In this document: piece after piece, positions 44,352 to 53,616 of the stretch | Layout: each line of letters starts with the position of its first letter | Position numbering within the stretch: position 1 is the first letter of the stretch | Made by a program: the position numbers and the translations under genes | The notes under the pieces: model-generated | The model's input: only the letters and a program-made list of their open reading frames with translations | Told to the model about the DNA's origin: nothing | Database searches by the model: none | Source: an uncultured Paracoccaceae bacterium | GTDB lineage: Bacteria > Pseudomonadota > Alphaproteobacteria > Rhodobacterales > Rhodobacteraceae | Reading direction: 5' to 3' | NCBI GenBank assembly: GCA_947500005.1 | Contig: CANMQJ010000009.1 | Location: forward strand, 62,001 to 126,000 | DNA length: 64,000 bases

Positions 44352-45611
44352 CTACCCATCCCTGCGCAGACAGGCGATGTAGAAACCATCCATCCCGCCG
44401 CTTTCAGGCCAGTAATCAGGCCGCAGGCGCAAGCCACCCTCCTCGGTGATCCAGGCCGGGTCTATCCCGGGCAGGTCGAGTGCAGCCCGATCCGCTCCCA
44501 TGTCCGGGAACATGTCCAGCGCCTCCTCGACCTGCACCTCGCCCTCGTCGGGCAAGAGCGAGCAGGTGCAATAGACCAGCCGCCCGCCCGGCTTCACCAG
44601 CGTCCAGGCATGGGCCAGCATCCGTGCCTGCAATTCGATCAGCGCGCCGAATTCGGACCCGTCCTTGGCATGGGGCAGGTCGGGATGACGGCGAATGGTT
44701 CCCGTGGCCGAACAGGGCGCGTCGAGCAGCACGGCATCGTACTGGCCCTCATGCTTCAGCGCGTCGCCGGTGATCAGCTCCGCCTTCAGGCCCGTGCGCG
44801 TCAGGTTCTCGCGGATCCGTGCCATGCGCCCCTCGGAGATGTCGACCGCCGTGACCCGCGCACCTGCCGCGGCCAGTTGCAGCGTCTTGCCACCCGGCGC
44901 CGCGCAAAGGTCCAGAACATCTTCACCCGGCTTGGCTGCCAGAACACGCGCCGCCACCGCTGCCGCGGCATCCTGCACCCACCATTCCCCCTCGGCATAA
45001 CCCGGCAGGGCCGAAACCTGACCGGCGTCGCGCAGCCTTAGCGTTCCAGTGGGCAACCGCTCGCCATCGGGCGCAGTGCCCCCCGGCTTGACGGTCAGAT
45101 CAAGGGGCGCGCCCGCGAAATGCGCCCGCTCCATCCCTGCCACCGCGTCGGGCCCCCAGCCAGCGACCAGAGGCGCGCGCAGCCATTTCGGCAGACGCGG
45201 AACGCGCAGCTTTTCCCAGGCTTCGGGCAGGTCGGCATCCACCTTGCGCAGCACCGCGTTCACCAGCCCCTTCAGACGCCCATGCTTGCGGTGGCGGCCC
45301 ACGATCTCGACCATCGCATTGACCACGCCATGTGCCGCCGCCCCGCCTGACAGCTCGACCGTTCCAAGCCGCAAGGCGTTGCGCACCGTCAAGGGCGGCG
45401 CCTTTTGCAGATGACGCGACAGCACCCTGTCCGCGCGTTCCAAGCCGCGCAATGTTTCGACCGCCAAACGCTGCGCACGGGCGCGATCCTGCGCCTCCAA
45501 CCGGTCAAGCGCCCCGCCGGCAAGGCATTCGGACAACAGCCGACCTTCGCCAAGAACCTGATCGAGAAGATGGATTGCGGCCTTGCGCGCGTCGGTGGCT
45601 GTGTCGCTCAT
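44352..45611 (-). CDS. rsmB: 16S rRNA (cytosine-5) methyltransferase, RsmB/NOP family
   Basis: The 419-residue protein has an N-terminal NusB-like helical domain (residues 1-140) and a C-terminal SAM methyltransferase. LDLCAAPGGKTLQLA is the SAM motif, LLDAPCSATGTIRRHPDL holds the release cysteine, and RLVYCTCSLLPDEGE holds the catalytic cysteine. RsmB methylates C967 of 16S rRNA in E. coli. The gene is divergent from the DUF1674 gene. Confidence 0.93.
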   Translation of the reverse strand: MSDTATDARKAAIHLLDQVLGEGRLLSECLAGGALDRLEAQDRARAQRLAVETLRGLERADRVLSRHLQKAPPLTVRNALRLGTVELSGGAAAHGVVNAMVEIVGRHRKHGRLKGLVNAVLRKVDADLPEAWEKLRVPRLPKWLRAPLVAGWGPDAVAGMERAHFAGAPLDLTVKPGGTAPDGERLPTGTLRLRDAGQVSALPGYAEGEWWVQDAAAAVAARVLAAKPGEDVLDLCAAPGGKTLQLAAAGARVTAVDISEGRMARIRENLTRTGLKAELITGDALKHEGQYDAVLLDAPCSATGTIRRHPDLPHAKDGSEFGALIELQARMLAHAWTLVKPGGRLVYCTCSLLPDEGEVQVEEALDMFPDMGADRAALDLPGIDPAWITEEGGLRLRPDYWPESGGMDGFYIACLRRDG

Positions 45612-45636
45612 GATGTCTTCCGGGCTGATGCTGCCT

Positions 45637-45664
45637 TTGAAACGTGCAGAGGCCGCGATATATC
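45637..45664 (+). promoter_or_regulatory. Possible sigma-70-type promoter for the DUF1674 gene
   Basis: TTGAAA at 45637, a 16-nt spacer and TATATC at 45659, placed 29 nt before the DUF1674 ATG with AAAGGA between. The fit to TTGACA/TATAAT is fair (5/6 and 5/6), and the site lies in the short divergent gap with rsmB. Confidence 0.4.
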
Positions 45665-45692
45665 AGTCGCAGAACCGGAAAGGAACCCGAGG

Positions 45693-45875
45693 ATGAGTGA
45701 GAGCCGCAAGAACCTTCCCCCCGCCGCGCAACGTGCGCTGGCCGAAGCCGAGGAACGCCGCAGGCAGGCCGAGACCGAATCCAAGCCCCTGCCAAAAGAG
45801 CTTGGCGGCCGGGACGGACCCGAACCCGTGCGCTATGGCGACTGGGAGAAGAAAGGCATCGCGATCGACTTCTGA
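45693..45875 (+). CDS. DUF1674 / SDHAF4-like small protein
   Basis: The protein is only 60 residues: a charged helix rich in Ala/Glu/Arg (RALAEAEERRRQAE), then KPLPKELGGRDGPEPVRYGDWEKKGIAIDF, which is the conserved C-terminal signature of DUF1674. The eukaryotic members (SDHAF4/Sdh8) assist flavinylated succinate dehydrogenase assembly. A similar role in bacteria is likely but unproven. No sdh genes are in the window. The ATG is preceded by AAAGGA at 9 nt. Confidence 0.88.
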   Translation: MSESRKNLPPAAQRALAEAEERRRQAETESKPLPKELGGRDGPEPVRYGDWEKKGIAIDF

Positions 45876-45881
45876 TGCGAG

Positions 45882-46235
45882 TTACCGCAACCGGAAATCG
45901 GCCGAGTCGCCCTGCCCCTGATCCGCGGTGAAGCGGATCTTCCCGTCACTCACGCTGACCAACTGGCAGTTATAGCCCAGTTCCCTGCCGCGCCAGTTCA
46001 ACTCGCGGCAGAAATAGCCCCCCTTCCAGTCCCAGCTCCCGCTGACCTCGGCGCCGCCGCCGGTTCCAGAGATCCGCCCGCCAGGCAGGACCTGCAGTTT
46101 TATCAACGGACGCGTCAGGGTTCGGCCATCGACGACCGAACGAAAGGTGGTTTCATCACTGATCGCGCGGAATTCGGCGGCCGCCGGGGCGGCCATCGCC
46201 ACGGCGAGCATGGTGGGCAACAGAACGCGCATCAT
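45882..46235 (-). CDS. Small exported protein of unknown function
   Basis: The protein is 117 residues with a clear signal peptide (MMRVLLPTMLAVAMAAPAAA, cleavage near residue 21). The mature part is beta-rich with one Cys pair (YFCRELNWRGRELGYNC), suggesting a disulfide, and a lipocalin-like run GGRISGTGGGAEVSGSWDWKGG. I do not recognise a functional family. It lies next to dapB in the same orientation but has its own AAGGAG ribosome site. It should not be taken for dihydrodipicolinate reductase, as neighbour-based labels may suggest. Confidence 0.75.
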   Translation of the reverse strand: MMRVLLPTMLAVAMAAPAAAEFRAISDETTFRSVVDGRTLTRPLIKLQVLPGGRISGTGGGAEVSGSWDWKGGYFCRELNWRGRELGYNCQLVSVSDGKIRFTADQGQGDSADFRLR

Positions 46236-46339
46236 GATCCTCTCCTTCTGCGGACAGAGTATGAAGGCGATACGCGGATCAGGCAGGTCCGGATCACTCG
46301 AACCATTCCGAACGGCCGGAAAGGGCTTGGATCGCAGGG

Positions 46340-47152
46340 TTACTTGAGCCCGAGAACATTCAGCATGTCATACTGCCCCGGGGCCTTTCCCTGCCCCCAA
46401 AGCGCGGCCTTGAGCGCCCCGCGGGCAAAAACCGCGCGGTCGGTGGCCACATGGCGCAGCACGATCCGTTCACCCTGTCCGGCAAAGAGCACGTCATGCT
46501 CGCCCACGATGTCGCCGCCCCGGATGGCGGTGAAGCCGATATCGCCGCGCTTGCGCGGGCCGGTGATTCCGTCCCGGCCCCGGTCGGACACGTCGCCCAA
46601 TGACACGCCGCGCCCCTCTGCCGCGGCCTCGCCCAGCATCAGCGCGGTGCCGGAGGGCGCGTCGACCTTGTGGTGGTGATGCGCCTCTATCACCTCGATG
46701 TCGAAATCCTCGTCCAGCGCCGCCGCCACCTTCCTGGTCAGTTGCACCAGCAGGTTCACGCCAAGGCTCATGTTGCCGGCGCGGACGATGACCGCATGCC
46801 GCGCGGCAGGTTCCAGCCGGGCGATCTGCTCGTCGCTCATGCCGGTGGTACCGATCACATGCACGGCCCGCGCCTGCGCCGCGAGCCCGGCGAATTCCAG
46901 CGTGGCCTCGGGCGCGGTGAAATCGATCACCGCCTGCGCCTGCGCGAAGGCCTCCAGCGGATCGTCGGTCACCGTGATGCCTTGTGCAGCACCGCCCATA
47001 GCCTCGCCCAGATCGGCGCCGATCCAGTCATGGCCCGCACGTTCCACAGCGCCGACCAGCCGTGCCTTGTCGCTTTCGCCGATAATGCGCACCAGCATCT
47101 GGCCCATGCGCCCCGAAACTCCGGTGACGGCGATACCTGGCAAATGGGACAT
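46340..47152 (-). CDS. dapB: 4-hydroxy-tetrahydrodipicolinate reductase
   Basis: The 270-residue protein starts at the ATG at 47152 with AAAGGAG upstream. The dinucleotide motif is [13 protein letters not shown], and the catalytic signature is [18 protein letters not shown] with the His and Lys that act in reduction. It converts the DapA product to tetrahydrodipicolinate with NAD(P)H in the lysine/diaminopimelate pathway. RbfA is encoded divergently 93 nt away. Confidence 0.97.
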   Translation of the reverse strand: MSHLPGIAVTGVSGRMGQMLVRIIGESDKARLVGAVERAGHDWIGADLGEAMGGAAQGITVTDDPLEAFAQAQAVIDFTAPEATLEFAGLAAQARAVHVIGTTGMSDEQIARLEPAARHAVIVRAGNMSLGVNLLVQLTRKVAAALDEDFDIEVIEAHHHHKVDAPSGTALMLGEAAAEGRGVSLGDVSDRGRDGITGPRKRGDIGFTAIRGGDIVGEHDVLFAGQGERIVLRHVATDRAVFARGALKAALWGQGKAPGQYDMLNVLGLK

Positions 47153-47245
47153 TGGCGGGCTCCTTTGCAATTCGATAGGCTCAAAGCCTCCTACCCTCTC
47201 CGTCCACGCTTGGCAAAGCCTCTGATTACGCATAGATCGGGAAGC

Positions 47246-47641
47246 ATGGCTAAGAACAAGTTTCACGACGGACATGGACCCTCGCAGCGGCAACTGCGCG
47301 TGGGTGAAGTGATCCGGCGCACCCTCTCCGACATCCTTGCGCGCGGCGACATCCATGACCCCGAGCTCAACCGCTTGTCGATTACCGTGGGCGAGGTGCG
47401 CACTTCTCCCGATCTCAAGATTGCGACCGCCTTCGTTCTGCCGCTTGGCGGCAGGGGACAGGATGATGTCATCGAGTTGCTTGCCCGCAACAAGGGCGAG
47501 TTGCGCCGCATCATCGGCAAGAAAGCCGGGCTGAAATTCGCCCCCGACCTGCGCTTCCGCCTCGACGAGACCTTCGACAGGCTCGACGACACGCGCCGCA
47601 TGTTCGAACAGGACGCGGTGCGCCGCGATCTGGAGGAGTGA
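47246..47641 (+). CDS. rbfA: Ribosome-binding factor A
   Basis: The 131-residue KH-type protein reads [31 protein letters not shown] at the N terminus, then the [26 protein letters not shown] core and a C-terminal [22 protein letters not shown]. RbfA matures the 16S rRNA 5' end in the 30S subunit. The frame extends far upstream of this start, but the upstream part only mirrors dapB on the other strand. Its TGA overlaps the next start by one base. Confidence 0.95.
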   Translation: MAKNKFHDGHGPSQRQLRVGEVIRRTLSDILARGDIHDPELNRLSITVGEVRTSPDLKIATAFVLPLGGRGQDDVIELLARNKGELRRIIGKKAGLKFAPDLRFRLDETFDRLDDTRRMFEQDAVRRDLEE

Positions 47642-48390
47642 TGCGGGTTTTCCGGGTCTTCGCCGGGGCCTTGCTTGCCTCGGCTCTGGGCTATGGCGCA
47701 AGTGCCGACGTGCAGTGCCGGGACATGAGCCATGCCGGCAATCGCTACACGGTCTGCGAAGTCGATGCCGCAGCGGACGATCTACGCCTGTTCCTGCGGG
47801 ATCCGGCCGGAAATATCCTGGGCCAGTTTCCAACCGTGGACGACGCCCTCGCCGCCGAAGGCAAGGCACTGGCCTTCGCGATGAATGCCGGCATGTATCA
47901 CGAAGATCGCGCACCGGTCGGGCATTATGTCGAGAACGGGCGCGAAGAAATGCGCCTCGTCACCAATCCCGGCCCCGGCAATTTCGGCCTGCTGCCCAAT
48001 GGCGTCTTCTGCATCCGCGACGGCCGCGCCGACGTGATCGAGACGCTGGCCTACGAGGCCGATCCGCCGGCTTGCCGCCACGCCACACAGTCCGGCCCGA
48101 TGCTGGTGATAGATGGCGCGCTGCATCCGCGCTTCCTTCCGGACTCGACGTCTCGGTATATCCGCAACGGGGTCGGCACGTCCGACAATGGTCGGCGCGT
48201 GGTCTTCGCAATCTCGGAAAATCCCGTCACGTTTCACGAGTTCGGCAGTTTCTTCCGCGACGTGCTGAAGACCCCTGACGCGCTCTATTTCGACGGAAAC
48301 GTCTCGCGCCTGTGGGCGCCGCAGATCGGCCGCTCCGACGGTGGCTTTCCTCTCGGACCGATCGTGGGCGTTGTGATCGACCGCGACTGA
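47641..48390 (+). CDS. Phosphodiester glycosidase family (NAGPA/DUF2233) exported protein
   Basis: The protein is about 249 residues with a signal peptide ([22 protein letters not shown]). Conserved elements of the NAGPA domain are present: [74 protein letters not shown] and [31 protein letters not shown]. The animal homologue uncovers mannose 6-phosphate, and bacterial members remove or transfer sugar phosphodiesters in the envelope. An in-frame GTG precedes the ATG. It is coupled to rbfA. Confidence 0.85.
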   Translation: MRVFRVFAGALLASALGYGASADVQCRDMSHAGNRYTVCEVDAAADDLRLFLRDPAGNILGQFPTVDDALAAEGKALAFAMNAGMYHEDRAPVGHYVENGREEMRLVTNPGPGNFGLLPNGVFCIRDGRADVIETLAYEADPPACRHATQSGPMLVIDGALHPRFLPDSTSRYIRNGVGTSDNGRRVVFAISENPVTFHEFGSFFRDVLKTPDALYFDGNVSRLWAPQIGRSDGGFPLGPIVGVVIDRD

Positions 48391-48395
48391 ACCGG

Positions 48396-50519
48396 TCAGA
48401 GGCCGAAGGCGGCGTAAGGAATGAACCGCACCGGATCGCCGGGGCGAACATGGCGTTCGCCATCCTCCAACTCGACAAGTCCCTCGGCCCAACTGAGACC
48501 GCTTATCCGGCCCGACCCTTCCGAGGCGAACACCTCCGCCCTCCCCTCACGAACCCGGGCGCGCAGATACTCGCGCCGTCCGGGTTTCTTGCGCTTCTCG
48601 AAACCGGCGGGGAGATGAAAGCCACCGGGTTCTTCCCATCCCATGCCGGCCAAGAGACCCAGAGCGGGACGCGCGAAGACCAGCGTGCAAACCATCGCCG
48701 CCACCGGGTTGCCCGGCAGCCCGAAGACCGGCTTTCCTTGCCACAAGCCCAGCGCCAGCGGGCGGCCCGGCTTGACCGCGATGCGCCATTCCTGCATCGC
48801 GCCCGCCTCACGCAGCAGGGCCGACACATGATCCTCATCGCCCGCCGAGGCACCTCCGCTCGTCAGGATCGCGTCCGCCCGTCCTGCCGCGGCATCCAGC
48901 CGGTCGCGCAGCGCGGCCCGGTCATCCGGCACCCGTCCCAGGTCGAGCGGCGCGAAGCCGAAGCGTGTGAGCATCGCCAATAGCATCACGCGGTTCGCAT
49001 CGTAGATCTGACCGGGCCCGGCCTCCTCTCCGGGCTCGAGCAATTCGTCACCGGTCGAAAGCACCGCCACCCGCAAGGGTTCGCGCACCACGACCGACCC
49101 AAGCCCAACGGCCGAGATCAGCGCCAGATCGGCCGGCGTCACCACGCGCCCCGCGTGCAACGCGGTCGCACCCTCGACGACATCTTCCCCGGCCTTGCGT
49201 GTGTTCGCCCCCAGTTTCAGGGGCCCGCGAAACGCGATCTGACCATCCTGACAACGCACGTCTTCTTCCAGAACGACGGTATCGACCCCCTTGGGTAACG
49301 CGGCGCCCGTCAGAACGCGCAGCGCATGGCCCAGCGGCACCGTGCCGTCGAACGGCGCCCCCGCCGCGGCCCGTCCTGACAGGAGAGGCAGCACATGCGC
49401 GCCCTCCGCGGCACCACCGGCAAAGCCATACCCGTCGACCGCCGTGTTCGCCTGCGGCGGGTTGGACCGCCGCGCCACGACATCGTCGGCCAGTACACGA
49501 CCCAGCGCCTCGCAAAGCGGCACCGTTTCGCACGAGGTCACCGGGCCCAGTCGCTTCCGCAGCAGGGCCAAGGCATCGTCCACCGGCGTCCAGTCCACCC
49601 CGGCGGGCAGCGCGAAACAATCGTTGCGCAGCGGTGGCGGGCTGATCCCCGACCGTGCCCGCTCAGTCAGCAGCTCGGCCTCGCCAGTTCCCAGGATCCA
49701 TGCCTCTTCCCGCGCGGCCTCCGGCACGTTATCCATCATCCGCGCCAGTTCCGCCCCATCCAGCCGCGCCAGCGCCTGCGCGAGCAACCGGACCTGCACG
49801 CGGTCACGGATCTCGGACGTGTCCGAGGCGGCCAGCTCCGCCCTGACCGCGGGTTCGATCAGGCCGGGCCAGATCTCGGCCAGTACGAAACCGGCATCCC
49901 GCCAGGGCTCGAACGGCCAGACGGCCGCCCCGACCTGCCGACGCAAACGTGCCAGTACCGGCAGCCCGGTCAAGACCTGACTGCCGACCGTGGGATTGAA
50001 AAAAAGTTGGAAACAGCTCGATGATGCTTTCGCCGCAAGATCGGCTTCACGCCTTTCCGGAACCTCGTCATAGGCGATCCCGGCCTTGCGATAGGGGATG
50101 TCGGGCCATCGATCTTCGGCAGGCTTGCCCCAGAACGGGCCAGGAGACTCGAACAGCCGGTTGATGAGCGAGGCCACCTCGAACCGGTTGTTCTCGCCGT
50201 TTGCATGATCCGCAAGCCGCGCTTCCAGCCAATCCCACAAAACCAGCGGGTCATCCGACCCGGTGACCCTGCGCGCGAAACCGCGCGGGTAGCCGAAAGG
50301 AAAATCGAACGCCGCCAGAACACGGCGGCCCGCCCCGCGTTCCGCCTCGAAGGTCTCGGCCAGCCATTGCTCCGCCTCGTGACGTCCCCGACAATAGACA
50401 GGCTCCTCACTCGATCCGGCGCGGGAGATCCCGATCCAGATCGCATCCTTGCGCGGTGTCGCGGGGGCGCGCTTACCGGCTGACCAGTCGACGACAAGGA
50501 TCGTGTCGAACCCGCTCAC
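48396..50519 (-). CDS. Molybdopterin molybdenumtransferase MoeA fused to an N-terminal DUF429/RNase H-like domain
   Basis: The 707-residue protein is twice the size of MoeA. Residues 1-300 form a separate domain with VVDWSAGKRAPATPRKDAIWIG, AAFDFPFGYPRGFA and EIWPGL, resembling DUF429-type RNase H-like folds. Residues about 305-707 are MoeA: VPLCEALGRVLADDV, NTAVDGYGF, VAVLSTGDEL, LTSGGASAGDEDHV and VFGLPGNPVAAMV. MoeA inserts molybdate into adenylylated molybdopterin. No stop or frameshift separates the parts. It is last in an overlapping set with mobB and mobA. Confidence 0.88.
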   Translation of the reverse strand: MSGFDTILVVDWSAGKRAPATPRKDAIWIGISRAGSSEEPVYCRGRHEAEQWLAETFEAERGAGRRVLAAFDFPFGYPRGFARRVTGSDDPLVLWDWLEARLADHANGENNRFEVASLINRLFESPGPFWGKPAEDRWPDIPYRKAGIAYDEVPERREADLAAKASSSCFQLFFNPTVGSQVLTGLPVLARLRRQVGAAVWPFEPWRDAGFVLAEIWPGLIEPAVRAELAASDTSEIRDRVQVRLLAQALARLDGAELARMMDNVPEAAREEAWILGTGEAELLTERARSGISPPPLRNDCFALPAGVDWTPVDDALALLRKRLGPVTSCETVPLCEALGRVLADDVVARRSNPPQANTAVDGYGFAGGAAEGAHVLPLLSGRAAAGAPFDGTVPLGHALRVLTGAALPKGVDTVVLEEDVRCQDGQIAFRGPLKLGANTRKAGEDVVEGATALHAGRVVTPADLALISAVGLGSVVVREPLRVAVLSTGDELLEPGEEAGPGQIYDANRVMLLAMLTRFGFAPLDLGRVPDDRAALRDRLDAAAGRADAILTSGGASAGDEDHVSALLREAGAMQEWRIAVKPGRPLALGLWQGKPVFGLPGNPVAAMVCTLVFARPALGLLAGMGWEEPGGFHLPAGFEKRKKPGRREYLRARVREGRAEVFASEGSGRISGLSWAEGLVELEDGERHVRPGDPVRFIPYAAFGL

Positions 50520-51007
50520 AGCCCCACCTCCTTCAGGATGAAACCGGCAATGGCACCCGTGTCGTTCAGGTCGAAGACCGGCCGGTCCAGTTCCAGCGCC
50601 GTGTCGCTGGCCACGGCACGGATCGTCCCGTCACGCGGCGCCAGCAACGCGTGGCCCGCCTCGGCGCGAAAGGCTTCGATCTTGGGATGCGCCGCGGCCT
50701 TGTAACCCTCGACCAGCACCAGGTCGACGGGGGCCAGCCGCGCGAGCAGTTCCGACAGTGGCGGCTCCGGCGCGTCGCGCAGCTCGGTCATCAGCGCAAC
50801 GCGGCGATGCGAGGCCAGCAGCACCTCGCGCGCGCCCGCCTCACGGTGGCGATAGCTGTCCCGCCCGGGCTGGTCGATGTCGAAGGCGTGATGTGCATGC
50901 TTGACGGTCGAGACCGAGAAACCGCGCCCGGTGATTTCGGCCACCAGCCGCTCCATCAGCCCGGTCTTGCCGGCATTCTTCCAGCCTGTGACGCCATAGA
51001 CCCTCAT
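50516..51007 (-). CDS. mobB: Molybdopterin-guanine dinucleotide biosynthesis protein MobB
   Basis: The 163-residue P-loop GTPase has GVTGWKNAGKTGLMERLV as Walker A, then STVKHAHHAFDIDQPGRDSYRHREAGA and LVLVEGYKAAAHPKIE. It supports MGD formation with MobA. It overlaps mobA and the moeA fusion by 4 bases on either side. Confidence 0.95.
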   Translation of the reverse strand: MRVYGVTGWKNAGKTGLMERLVAEITGRGFSVSTVKHAHHAFDIDQPGRDSYRHREAGAREVLLASHRRVALMTELRDAPEPPLSELLARLAPVDLVLVEGYKAAAHPKIEAFRAEAGHALLAPRDGTIRAVASDTALELDRPVFDLNDTGAIAGFILKEVGL

Positions 51008-51609
51008 TTCGTTTCGACCCGCCGTTCGGCCTCGACCAGATCCTCGGGCGTATTCACGTTGAAGAAAGCCCCGTCATCGAAGGGCGCCGAGGCCGCGCCA
51101 TGCTTGTCGGTCCACAGCACCACCTTTCGCAACCCGCCCTCAAGCGCCGCGCGCAGATCCGCGCGCAGCGAGGTGGGCCACAGGCCGAAGGTCGGGTGCC
51201 GCGTCATCCGCCCCTCTTCCTGCGTGGCGGCAAGCGCGATGGGCGCCCCGGTGCGTTCTGTGGCGCGCGCCAGTCTCTCGACCATATCCAGGGGGAAAAA
51301 CGGCGTGTCGGCGGCGGCTGTCACGATGTGACGATACCCGGCACCTGCGGCGTATTCCATTCCCGCAAGCACTCCCGCCAGCGGGCCGGGCCGGTCGGGC
51401 AGCGTATCGGCGATCACCGGCAGGCCATATTCGGCAAAGCGCGTGGCATCGCCATTCGCGTTGATCACCAGCCGATCCACCTGCGGACCCAGCCGGTCGA
51501 TCACGCGGTCCAGAAGCGTCACGCCCCCGACGCTCAACGCGCCCTTGTCGCCGCCGCCCATGCGGCGCGCCTGCCCCCCGGCAAGGATCACTCCAAGCGG
51601 TCTGTCCAT
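51004..51609 (-). CDS. mobA: Molybdenum cofactor guanylyltransferase MobA
   Basis: The protein is 201 residues from the ATG at 51609, after an AAGGGCAGG ribosome site. The nucleotide-binding LAGGQARRMGGGDK loop and the AAADTPFFP metal motif are canonical. FFNVNTPEDLVEAE at the C terminus is also typical. It attaches GMP to the Mo cofactor, producing the form used by DMSO-reductase-family enzymes such as formate dehydrogenase, in keeping with the fdhD gene next to it. Confidence 0.95.
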   Translation of the reverse strand: MDRPLGVILAGGQARRMGGGDKGALSVGGVTLLDRVIDRLGPQVDRLVINANGDATRFAEYGLPVIADTLPDRPGPLAGVLAGMEYAAGAGYRHIVTAAADTPFFPLDMVERLARATERTGAPIALAATQEEGRMTRHPTFGLWPTSLRADLRAALEGGLRKVVLWTDKHGAASAPFDDGAFFNVNTPEDLVEAERRVETK

Positions 51610-51619
51610 ATCCTGCCCT

Positions 51620-52504
51620 TCAGTTCGCTGCGCTCTTGCGGCGATGTTTGCGCTCTTCCTCGGGCACGCTGGCGGGATCGACATCGCGCGCCAACCGATC
51701 CTCGCCCGAGAGGCAGACGAAACGCTGCCCCCGCATCCGACCGATCAGGGTCAGCCCGACCTGCCGCGCGATCTCCACGCCCCATGCGGTGAAGCCCGAG
51801 CGAGAGGCGAGCACCGGGATGCCCATCATCGCCGTCTTGATCACCATCTCCGAGGTCAGGCGGCCAGTGGTATAGAGGATCTTGTCCCCCGCCCCCTCGC
51901 TTTCGGACAGCATCCAGCCCGCGATCTTGTCCACCGCGTTGTGGCGGCCGACATCTTCCATGTAGACCAGCGGACGGTCCTCGCGGCATAACACCGTTCC
52001 ATGTATCGCGCCCGCCTCCAGGTAAAGCGACGGCGTGCGGTTGATCTGCGAGGCCAGCGCATAAAGCCACGATGTGCGCACCTCAACCTGCGGCAGGCGT
52101 ACCTCCTCCAGCCCTTCCATCATGTCGCCGAACACAGTGCCGACGGCACAGCCCGAGGTGCGGGTCTTTTTCTTCAGCTTCTCCTCGTAGGAGGTCTGCC
52201 GCTCGGTCCGTACGACGACGGTCTCGAGTTCCTCGTCGTAATCCACGCCCGAGATCACGTCATCGGGCAGCAGCATTCCCTGATTACGCAGGAAACCCAG
52301 CGCCAGGTATTCGGGGTAATCGCCGATCGTCATGGCGGTCACGATCTCCTGGCGATTGAGAAAGATGGTCAGCGGCCGCTCCTCGACCACGGCGATACGG
52401 GTTGCGGCACCGGTCTGGTCCCCCCCCTCGACGGTCCGCGTCAGGCGCAACGCCGATGGGTCGGGCGCGATCACATAGCCTGTATGCTCGTTCAGTTTCG
52501 CCAT
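51620..52504 (-). CDS. fdhD: Formate dehydrogenase accessory sulfurtransferase FdhD
   Basis: The protein is 294 residues. EERPLTIFLNRQEIVTAMTIGDYPEYLALGFL, VYMEDVGRHNAVDKIAGWML, LYTTGRLTSEMVIKTAMMGIPVLASRSGFTAWGVEIAR match the family. The loop that carries CxxC in E. coli FdhD reads SGCAVG here, so only one cysteine (Cys119) remains. It passes sulfur to the molybdenum centre of formate dehydrogenase, which is not encoded in this window. GGGGGGAGG overlaps the start region, leaving some doubt between ATGs at 52504 and 52516. Confidence 0.93.
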   Translation of the reverse strand: MAKLNEHTGYVIAPDPSALRLTRTVEGGDQTGAATRIAVVEERPLTIFLNRQEIVTAMTIGDYPEYLALGFLRNQGMLLPDDVISGVDYDEELETVVVRTERQTSYEEKLKKKTRTSGCAVGTVFGDMMEGLEEVRLPQVEVRTSWLYALASQINRTPSLYLEAGAIHGTVLCREDRPLVYMEDVGRHNAVDKIAGWMLSESEGAGDKILYTTGRLTSEMVIKTAMMGIPVLASRSGFTAWGVEIARQVGLTLIGRMRGQRFVCLSGEDRLARDVDPASVPEEERKHRRKSAAN

Positions 52505-52570
52505 GCCTCCCCCCATTGCACAGGTCCGGGCCAGCCGGTAAGCCGGTCGGGCCTAACTTAGGGGCTGTGC

Positions 52571-53287
52571 ATGGCTTTCTCCACATCGAATTCGTTTTTC
52601 TGGCGCGGCGCGCGCGATGCCCTTCCCTTCATTCTCGTGGCGGGCCCTTTCGGGATGCTGTTCGGTGTCTTCGCGACCGAGGCGGGGCTGGACCTCGTTC
52701 AGACGATGGCCTTTTCCATCACCGTCTTTGCCGGAGCGGCGCAACTCACCGCGCTGCAACTGATGACCGAACAGGTACCCACGCTGATCGTGCTGATTTC
52801 GGCGCTTGCGGTGAACCTGCGCGTGGCGATGTACTCGGCCTCACTGACCCCCTATCTGGGGCAGGCCAGCCTGCCGATGCGGGCGCTTGCGGCCTATTTC
52901 ACGGTCGACCAGTCCTATGCCCTGTCGATCATCCGGTTCGAGACCGACCGAACCATGACCCTGCCCGAGCGGATGGCCTATTTCCTTGGAACCAGCGGCC
53001 CGATCATGCCCACCTGGTTCGGCATGACCTACCTGGGCGCGGTGCTGGGCAATCGCGTTCCCGACAGCTTCGGGCTCGATTTCGCGTTGCCCATCGCGTT
53101 TCTCGCGATGATCGGACCGATGTTGCGCACACCCGCGCACATGATCGCCGCAGGGGCGGCCTGCGCCGTGGCGCTGCTGGCGGCAGGCATCCCCTATAAC
53201 CTCGGGCTCATCGTCGCGGGACTGGCCGGAATGATTGCCGGCGCGCAGGCCGAGCTTTGGTTCGAAAAGCGAAAGGCCACCGCATGA
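52571..53287 (+). CDS. azlC: AzlC family amino-acid exporter subunit
   Basis: The 238-residue integral membrane protein reads ARDALPFILVAGPFGMLFGVFATEAGLD, FAGAAQLTALQLM, NLRVAMYSASLTPYLG and LRAPAAYFTVDQSYAL-like segments typical of AzlC. With the overlapping AzlD gene it forms a branched-chain amino-acid (or analogue) exporter of the LIV-E type. It is divergent from fdhD. Confidence 0.93.
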   Translation: MAFSTSNSFFWRGARDALPFILVAGPFGMLFGVFATEAGLDLVQTMAFSITVFAGAAQLTALQLMTEQVPTLIVLISALAVNLRVAMYSASLTPYLGQASLPMRALAAYFTVDQSYALSIIRFETDRTMTLPERMAYFLGTSGPIMPTWFGMTYLGAVLGNRVPDSFGLDFALPIAFLAMIGPMLRTPAHMIAAGAACAVALLAAGIPYNLGLIVAGLAGMIAGAQAELWFEKRKATA

Positions 53288-53616
53288 TCCAGCCATCCGA
53301 CACCACCATCTGGATCGTGATCGCGGGCATGGCCCTGGGCAGCTTTCTGCTGCGCTTTCTCTTCATCGGATTCGTCGGGTCCCGGCCCATGCCCGCTTGG
53401 GTCCTGCGGCACCTGCGCTATACGGCGGTGGCGATCCTGCCCGCGCTCGTCGCGCCGCTGGTGGTCTGGCCGCGCGCGACCGATGGCGTCCCGGACCTGC
53501 CGCGGATGGCGGCGGCCACGGTGACGCTGGTGGTCGGGTTCTGGAGCAAGAACGTCATCGCCGCGATCCTCAGCGGCGCCCTGACGCTGGCCCTGCTGAG
53601 CGCGCTGACCGGTTAG
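53284..53616 (+). CDS. azlD: AzlD family exporter subunit
   Basis: The protein is 110 residues with four hydrophobic segments. IVIAGMALGSFLLRFLFIGFVG, RHLRYTAVAILPALVAPLVV and GFWSKNVIAAILSGALTLALL are AzlD hallmarks. The ATG overlaps the azlC stop (ATGA), which fits the two-subunit exporter. Its own stop overlaps the convergent lipoprotein gene by 4 bases. Confidence 0.92.
   Translation: MIQPSDTTIWIVIAGMALGSFLLRFLFIGFVGSRPMPAWVLRHLRYTAVAILPALVAPLVVWPRATDGVPDLPRMAAATVTLVVGFWSKNVIAAILSGALTLALLSALTG

Noticed and set aside
47210..47238. TTGGCA-N17-TAGATC before rbfA as a promoter
   Set aside because: The transcription start would fall on the rbfA ATG, making the visible GGGAAG ribosome site useless. 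The -10 match is also weak.
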